Made by a program: the position numbers and the translations under genes. A stretch of DNA of 26,319 bases. It comes from an uncultured bacterium (GTDB lineage: Bacteria > Bacteroidota > Bacteroidia > Bacteroidales > Bacteroidaceae). Location: NCBI GenBank assembly GCA_905215655.1, contig CAJMQT010000009.1, forward strand, positions 1-26,319, in the 5' to 3' direction. Positions 22,137 to 26,319 of the stretch are shown here, in pieces (position 1 is the first letter of the stretch; the number at the start of each line of letters is the position of its first letter). Under the pieces are notes generated by a model, which was not told the DNA's origin, ran no database searches, and was given only the letters and a program-made list of their open reading frames with translations.

Positions 22137-22661
22137 TCACTCTTCGGCCCAATCATCCGAGCCTCCGAATTCTTTATCGGCGAACAGTTCGGCAAGTCCC
22201 GATATCTGTTTCAGGCGCAACAGCTCGTCCTTATCCATTCCGATGTTCTTCATTATCCATTCGTCCGTCATTCCTGATTTGGTCAGTTCCGAGACGATGT
22301 GGCTCATCAGTTCCACCGTATGTGTACCTCTGGCGCGGTTGTGTCTTATTGTCGACGCCATTCTTTCAGATATGTCTTTGTTTATTACGGACACAGGCAG
22401 AAGACCGTTCTCGCGTTTCCGTATCCTTTCAGACGTTTTCATAACGAGGTAACGATGGAAACCGTCTACGATTTCGTACTTGTCTTCGTCGGCAAGATAG
22501 TAGCAGACGCAAGGCATTGTGTAGCCGTCCTCCCAGATGGAGCGTTCCAACAGTTTCATCTCCGGCGGCGCCACAACGTTCGGGTTGTAGTTGTTTGCCA
22601 CCACTTTCTCTATCGGAACGGCGATAACATTGTACACAGGGCTTTTAAACGGTTCGTTCAT
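22137..22661 (-). CDS. ibrB: IbrB-like ParB/Srx-fold protein
   Basis: The 174-aa protein starts with a ParB-like domain: NYNPNVVAPPEMKLLERSI (24-42), DGYTMP, then the ParB-type box YEIVDGFHRY (62-71). The second conserved block is MASTIRHNRARGTH (101-114), followed by a helical HTH-like part ending in GMDKDELLRLKQISGLAELF. This matches the IbrB group. In E. coli, IbrA and IbrB together activate expression of the eib immunoglobulin-binding genes; the chemistry is not known. ParB/Srx-fold proteins include CTPases, kinases and nucleases, so an enzymatic role is possible. It overlaps ibrA by 17 nt (ATG at 22661) and is the last gene of the nadB unit. Confidence 0.9.
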   Translation of the reverse strand: MNEPFKSPVYNVIAVPIEKVVANNYNPNVVAPPEMKLLERSIWEDGYTMPCVCYYLADEDKYEIVDGFHRYLVMKTSERIRKRENGLLPVSVINKDISERMASTIRHNRARGTHTVELMSHIVSELTKSGMTDEWIMKNIGMDKDELLRLKQISGLAELFADKEFGGSDDWAEE

Positions 22662-23946
22662 TTTTCAGCGATTTGTATTTTTTCATTACCATATCTCTTC
22701 TGTCTTTCTCCTGCTTTGTCAGCGAAAAGCCCATGTATCGGCAGGTATGGTCGTTTTTAAGGATGCAGATACACATGCGCTTATACGTTGGAATTTCTTG
22801 AAATTCAGCGATGTTGATGTCGTCAAGATACTCCATCCGCACCGGTTTCTTATCCGTGCGATAGTTTGAATATTCGCCGACGGTGATGTTGACGCCAAGT
22901 TTTTTCAGCTTTTCTATCGTCTCGTTGGCGAGACATCCGCCGCGTTCGCGCCAGAAGCGGATGCTTACTTGCAGTTTGTTAAGATAGTTCCGGCGTGTCT
23001 GTTCGGGCAGGGTGTCAAGCAGGAAGAACATATATTCCTTCCATGAAAAGCCTTTCGGACATGTTATTTTTTTCCAACCCATCGCCTTGGTCTTTCCGTA
23101 CAGTCCGGCAAAATTTACTCCGTTTACTCGGCTTATCATGCGTCCCCACATATCAGGGTCGATCGCTTTGTAGAGCGCGAGTGCGTGAATTGCCTGCGAA
23201 ATAAAGGGACTTGCAACGCGTTGGCGGTTGATCGGAACGCCGGCTTGATAGTAAAGGTCGTACAAACGGTTGTAATCCCAACCGAATTTGCCGTAAGCCG
23301 TCCATATATCGGTTGCCTTCCAATCGTGCAAAGGGTACGCATTGTATGATTTCGTGTCGAATTTATGCGTCCATTTCAGGTGGTTCAGGTGCCGATAGTT
23401 CTTCTCGCTGTGTACCGTTCGCCAGCGGTTGAAACTCTCCTGAGCCCGTATGCCGACCAATGAGCATATCCGCCGGCAGTTCTTCTGCCGTATGAGCCAT
23501 GATTCGAAGAGGAACTGGAAGTCGTAATCCCATAGCTCCGGTGTGTAGAAATCAAAGTCATTTGCTGTCATGCAGTTGTCCGGCATATCCCTGACCCAGC
23601 TCTCTTTCAGCTCCGGATCCCAGGGACGCCAATATGACTGGTGCATAGACGTAGCCGTGGATACTTTGAACGGCACGCAGCAATGGTACACTTCAAGGAT
23701 GTCCCGGTTGTCGGACAACATGCGTGCAACGTAGTCCGTGGTCTCTTTGTACTGCACCTCATAGTCCATGTGGAACACTCCGAGTTTTCTTCCCGGCTCG
23801 TGTTTCCTTATATAATCGATGCAGAGATGCAGCAGAAGACCGCTGTCCTTACCTCCGGAGAAAGACACATAGACGTATTCGAAATAGTTAAAGATGTACT
23901 CCAAACGTCTTTGTACCGCCTCGTACACGTTAAGTCGTCTCATCAT
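22645..23946 (-). CDS. ibrA: IbrA-like PP-loop ATPase (PAPS reductase family, DUF3440)
   Basis: From the ATG at 23946 the protein has 433 aa; a TTG eight codons earlier is less likely. The PP-loop SGGKDS (residues 30-35) binds ATP in PAPS reductases, ATP sulfurylases and tRNA thiolases. Further family marks are FHMDYEVQY, the GIRAQESFNRW motif, YNAYPLHDWKATDIW and the C-terminal DUF3440 part with CICILKNDHTCRYMGFS. The extended C-terminus and the partner IbrB make a role in sulfate assimilation unlikely; no cysH, cysD or cysN context is present. Activation of a nucleic acid or protein by adenylation, perhaps with sulfur transfer, is a reasonable guess. It overlaps the GNAT-like gene by 17 nt and ibrB by 17 nt, so the three should be made together. 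Confidence 0.92.
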   Translation of the reverse strand: MMRRLNVYEAVQRRLEYIFNYFEYVYVSFSGGKDSGLLLHLCIDYIRKHEPGRKLGVFHMDYEVQYKETTDYVARMLSDNRDILEVYHCCVPFKVSTATSMHQSYWRPWDPELKESWVRDMPDNCMTANDFDFYTPELWDYDFQFLFESWLIRQKNCRRICSLVGIRAQESFNRWRTVHSEKNYRHLNHLKWTHKFDTKSYNAYPLHDWKATDIWTAYGKFGWDYNRLYDLYYQAGVPINRQRVASPFISQAIHALALYKAIDPDMWGRMISRVNGVNFAGLYGKTKAMGWKKITCPKGFSWKEYMFFLLDTLPEQTRRNYLNKLQVSIRFWRERGGCLANETIEKLKKLGVNITVGEYSNYRTDKKPVRMEYLDDINIAEFQEIPTYKRMCICILKNDHTCRYMGFSLTKQEKDRRDMVMKKYKSLKNERTV

Positions 23947-24352
23947 CTTTCTGCGTTTTGTTACCGACAAAGAGCATTTTTTCGTATTTTTTCCAGTCTA
24001 TCACGGTCTTGAAGCCATGTTCTTTGAATGTCCCGACGTGTCTTTTATGCGCCGTAGCCATCAATTCCGTTCTGTCGCCGGTGTCCGTTATGATCTTTTC
24101 AAGCAGCAGGCTGAGAGTCCGTTCGTTGTCTTCGCGGATGTAATAATTGTCAATGAGAAGTCCTGCCGCTGTCTTTTTCAGCGGCAGGAAACCGGCTATC
24201 TCCTTGTCTTTGACGGCGATGTACCAAACGAAATCCTTTGAAGTCTTAAACGGATAGCCGTTGTTCTGCTTGATGACGTCGGGGTTCATCACCAGCGGTG
24301 CCACCATATCATACAGTCGTTTCTCCGTTCCGTTTAAGAGTATTATTTCCAT
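23930..24352 (-). CDS. GNAT-like acetyltransferase-fold protein linked to ibrAB
   Basis: The ATG at 24352 gives 140 aa beginning MEIILLNGTEKRLYDMVAPL. A longer start at 24415 would overlap nadB by 14 nt and add a hydrophilic, low-conservation-looking stretch; it cannot be excluded, given the overlaps elsewhere in this unit. The core resembles a small GNAT fold: strands WYIAVKDKEIAGFLPL and GLLIDNYYI, a helix (ERTLSLLLEKIIT), then ELMATAHKRHVGTFKEHGFKTVIDWKKYEKM, where a peripheral strand and 'GF' turn typical of GNAT C-termini are seen. The usual acetyl-CoA loop (R/Q-x-x-G-x-G/A) is not evident, so activity is uncertain. Its 17-nt overlap with ibrA indicates a shared function with the IbrAB pair. 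Confidence 0.72.
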   Translation of the reverse strand: MEIILLNGTEKRLYDMVAPLVMNPDVIKQNNGYPFKTSKDFVWYIAVKDKEIAGFLPLKKTAAGLLIDNYYIREDNERTLSLLLEKIITDTGDRTELMATAHKRHVGTFKEHGFKTVIDWKKYEKMLFVGNKTQKDDETT

Positions 24353-24401
24353 TTGTCTGTCGTCAGTCCGTTTTTCTGTTGCTATGTCATTCGCTTTTGG
24401 G

Positions 24402-26000
24402 CTACCGACCCTCATTTTTGTCGTAGGCGTGGAGCGGGTAGTCGATGGTGTAATGCAGTCCGCGGCACTCTTTACGCTCTATTGCCTGCCGCGTGATAAG
24501 GTATCCCACGTTGATCATATTACGCAGTTCGCAGATATCGCGGCTCGCTTTCACGCGTTTGAAGAGCGTCTCCGTCTCTTCGTAAAGCAGGTCGAGGCGG
24601 TCCCATGCACGTTTAAGTCTGAGGTCGCTGCGCACAATTCCCACGTAATTGCTCATTGTCTGGCATACCTCTTTGACGCTTTGTGTTATGAGGATTTTCT
24701 CCTCGTTGGTCATTGTTCCCTCGTCGTTCCACTCAGGCACCTTCTCGTTGAACGTATATGAGTCTACGTTCGCAAGACTGTGTCGTGCCGCGGCGTCGGC
24801 GTAGACCACCGCCTCAATGAGCGAGTTGCTTGCCAGTCGGTTGCCGCCATGCAGTCCTGTGCATGAACATTCGCCGATGGCGTAAAGCCGATGTATGCTC
24901 GACTCGCCGTTAAGGTCTACCTTTATACCGCCGCACATATAGTGAGCCGCCGGACGTACGGGGATATATTCTTTTGTTATGTCTATGCCGATGGAGAGAC
25001 ACTTCTGGTAAATGTTCGGGAAGTGATGCTTTGTTTCCTCGGCGTCTTTGTGCGTCACGTCGAGGCATACGTGGTCGAGACCGTGTATCTTCATCTCCTT
25101 GTCGATGGCGCGTGCTACGATGTCGCGCGGCGCCAGCGACAGTCTTTCGTCATATTTCTCCATGAACGACTCCCCCGTGGGCAGTCTGAGTATACCTCCG
25201 TAGCCGCGCATCGCCTCGGTGATGAGGAACGCCGGGTGCGTCTCTCCCGGGTGATAGAGCGCCGTGGGGTGGAATTGTACGAACTCCATGTCCTGCACCG
25301 TGCCCTTGGCGCGGTACACCATCGCTTCTCCGTCGCCCGTGGATATTATAGGGTTGGTGGTCGACTGATATACTGCTCCGCATCCGCCGGTACACATCAG
25401 CGTCACTTTGCTCAGATAGGTGTCCACCTTCTGCGTCTCCGGGTTCAGCACGTAGGCGCCGTAACACTCTATGTCGGGCGTGCGCCGCGTCACCTCTATG
25501 CCGAGATGATGCTGCGTAATGATTTCCACGGCAAAGTGGTTTTCCTTTATGTCTATCTGCGGTGTGTTGCGCACGGCAGCCATAAGTCCGCGCTGTATCT
25601 CCGCTCCGGTGTCGTCGGCGTGGTGCAGTATGCGGAACTCCGAGTGCCCGCCTTCGCGGTGCAGGTCGTAGTTGCCGTCAGCCTTCTTGTCGAAGTTCAC
25701 TCCCCATTGCACCAGTTCTTCTATCTGTGCGGGAGCTTTGCGCACCACCTGTTCCACGGCTTGCCGGTCGCTGATATAGTCGCCGGCAATCATTGTGTCT
25801 TCGATGTGCTTCTCGAAGTTGTCAACCTTGATGTTGGTTACCGACGCGATACCGCCTTGTGCGAAAGCGGTATTAGCCTCGTCGAGGGTGTTTTTGCATA
25901 TAACACATATTCTTCCTTTGTGCGCTCTCGCTATTTTTAGAGCGTAACTCATACCGGCAACGCCCGCGCCGATAATCAGAAAGTCGTACTTGAATACCAT
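24402..26000 (-). CDS. nadB: L-aspartate oxidase
   Basis: The 532-aa protein (E. coli NadB is 540) oxidises aspartate to iminoaspartate with FAD, the first step of NAD synthesis. The FAD-binding GAGVAG is at residues 11-16; other hallmarks are NTAFAQGGIASV, REGGHSEFRILHHADDTG (the active-site segment that separates NadB from succinate dehydrogenase), QFHPTALYHPG, TEAMRGYGGILR, HGGNRLASNSLIEAVVY and the C-terminal ECRGLHYTIDYP. The ATG at 26000 is chosen; an upstream in-frame TTG at 26024 lies inside the -7 box. nadA and nadC are not next to it. Instead a GNAT-like gene and ibrA/ibrB follow closely on the same strand, so they probably share its promoter. Confidence 0.96.
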   Translation of the reverse strand: MVFKYDFLIIGAGVAGMSYALKIARAHKGRICVICKNTLDEANTAFAQGGIASVTNIKVDNFEKHIEDTMIAGDYISDRQAVEQVVRKAPAQIEELVQWGVNFDKKADGNYDLHREGGHSEFRILHHADDTGAEIQRGLMAAVRNTPQIDIKENHFAVEIITQHHLGIEVTRRTPDIECYGAYVLNPETQKVDTYLSKVTLMCTGGCGAVYQSTTNPIISTGDGEAMVYRAKGTVQDMEFVQFHPTALYHPGETHPAFLITEAMRGYGGILRLPTGESFMEKYDERLSLAPRDIVARAIDKEMKIHGLDHVCLDVTHKDAEETKHHFPNIYQKCLSIGIDITKEYIPVRPAAHYMCGGIKVDLNGESSIHRLYAIGECSCTGLHGGNRLASNSLIEAVVYADAAARHSLANVDSYTFNEKVPEWNDEGTMTNEEKILITQSVKEVCQTMSNYVGIVRSDLRLKRAWDRLDLLYEETETLFKRVKASRDICELRNMINVGYLITRQAIERKECRGLHYTIDYPLHAYDKNEGR

Positions 26001-26021
26001 AAGTATGTAATTAAAACTGTG

Positions 26022-26029
26022 CAAAAATA
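26022..26029 (-). promoter_or_regulatory. Predicted -7 box for the nadB operon
   Basis: TATTTTTG followed by C on the minus strand is an exact -7 match, 21 bases before the nadB ATG. The -33 position reads TGCC and is weak. Confidence 0.5.
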
Positions 26030-26145
26030 ATAAGAAATTCTGAAAAGTGGCATTATTGACGCCTGCTTTTTTATACCTTGTTTTTGTTCGTTTAAGGCTC
26101 TCAGATCTTCGCCGTGATGACGAAAGTGCCGTTCGGGCTCAAAAA

Positions 26146-26159
26146 TCGAAAATTTTCGA
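26146..26159. repeat. Perfect 14-bp palindrome upstream of nadB
   Basis: TCGAAAATTTTCGA is a perfect 14-bp palindrome about 145 bp upstream of the nadB ATG. On the minus strand it is followed by TTTTTG. It could be an operator or a weak terminator of an upstream minus-strand gene beyond the window. The remaining 26030-26230 shows no open coding frame that I can support. Confidence 0.4.
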
Positions 26160-26231
26160 CGTTTTTGTTAACAGCTTGATAGACAACATATTACCTTGAA
26201 ACAGACTTCGCTTAGTCTTCTCCGGTTTTCC

Positions 26232-26312
26232 AAAAGACGGTCTTTTGCATTGTAAAAGGCGGTCTTTTACAACGCAAAAGCATACCGCTTGCGATGAAAA
26301 AAGCAAGGTTTT
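26232..26312. repeat. 22-bp-period tandem array C (four units, two decayed)
   Basis: Units start at 26232, 26254, 26276 and 26298, exactly 22 bp apart: AAAAGACGGTCTTTT, AAAAGGCGGTCTTTT, then the decayed AAAAGCATACCGCTT and AAAAAGCAAGGTTTT. The first two are exact reverse complements of units 2 and 4 of array B. The array ends 7 bases before the window edge and may continue. Confidence 0.8.
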
Positions 26313-26319
26313 GGAGCGA

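Noticed and set aside
22645..23946. IbrA as a PAPS reductase for sulfate assimilation (CysH)
   Set aside because: It is nearly twice the usual CysH length, has the DUF3440 tail, is coupled to IbrB, and no sulfate assimilation genes are adjacent.
24891..25940. Long open frame on the plus strand inside nadB (349 codons)
   Set aside because: It is fully antisense to nadB, whose motifs are intact, and its translation has no recognisable domain; a GC-third-position shadow is the simpler reading.
26001..26024. Upstream TTG start of nadB adding eight residues
   Set aside because: The codon lies inside the predicted -7 promoter box, and the normal NadB N-terminus begins just before the FAD-binding strand, fitting the ATG at 26000.

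Overview
The window looks like chromosomal DNA of a Bacteroidota bacterium, most likely Prevotella or a close relative. Evidence: many genes are preceded by the Bacteroidota sigma-factor -7 box (TAnnTTTG), several with a TTG/TTTG box exactly 19 bp upstream. Shine-Dalgarno sequences are mostly absent. The gene types also fit: a TonB-dependent receptor, a DUF4369 lipoprotein, a WG-repeat secreted protein, an IbrA/IbrB pair and a Bacteroidota-type HIT protein. No rRNA, tRNA, CRISPR array, transposase or integrase was recognised. I assign the genus from gene style only, because no database search was possible.

Layout. 1-280: possible 3' tail of an upstream gene, a short palindrome and the HIT promoter. 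281-709 (+): HIT hydrolase, convergent with tex (799-2928, -). 3083-4585 (-): glutamine synthetase, divergent from an SLC13/RCK transporter (4794-6650, +). 6751-9667 (-): YjbQ-family protein and an orphan TonB-dependent receptor. 9858-13690 (-): a tight operon metA, U32 peptidase/hydroxylase, lipoprotein-like membrane protein with a zinc ribbon. 13915-15134 (-): trmD and a DUF805 protein. 15370-17205 (-): WG-repeat secreted protein and a small lipoprotein. 17769-18516 (+): DivIC/FtsB-like division protein overlapping a four-helix membrane protein. 18608-21995 (+): DUF4369 lipoprotein, pyrC, membrane metallophosphoesterase. 22137-26000 (-): nadB, GNAT-like protein, ibrA, ibrB, with ibrA and ibrB each overlapping the gene before by 17 nt.

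The genes are mainly housekeeping: NAD, pyrimidine, methionine and glutamine synthesis, tRNA/rRNA modification and cell division. The most accessory-looking piece is the GNAT/IbrA/IbrB cassette attached to nadB. It combines a PP-loop ATPase, a ParB/Srx-fold protein and an acyltransferase-like protein.

The most unusual non-coding signal is a family of four-unit tandem arrays with an exact 22-bp period (9764-9844, 17393-17473, 26232-26312). Each unit is AAAAG-N5-CTTTT. The units are drawn from a small set of four words used in both orientations, and identical words recur in arrays thousands of bases apart. A second repeat type, 7- to 8-bp A/G-rich tandem repeats folded into long (19-30 bp) hairpins, sits at gene ends (713-791, 3026-3068, 6675-6750, 13776-13859). 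A non-folded version abuts the trmD promoter.
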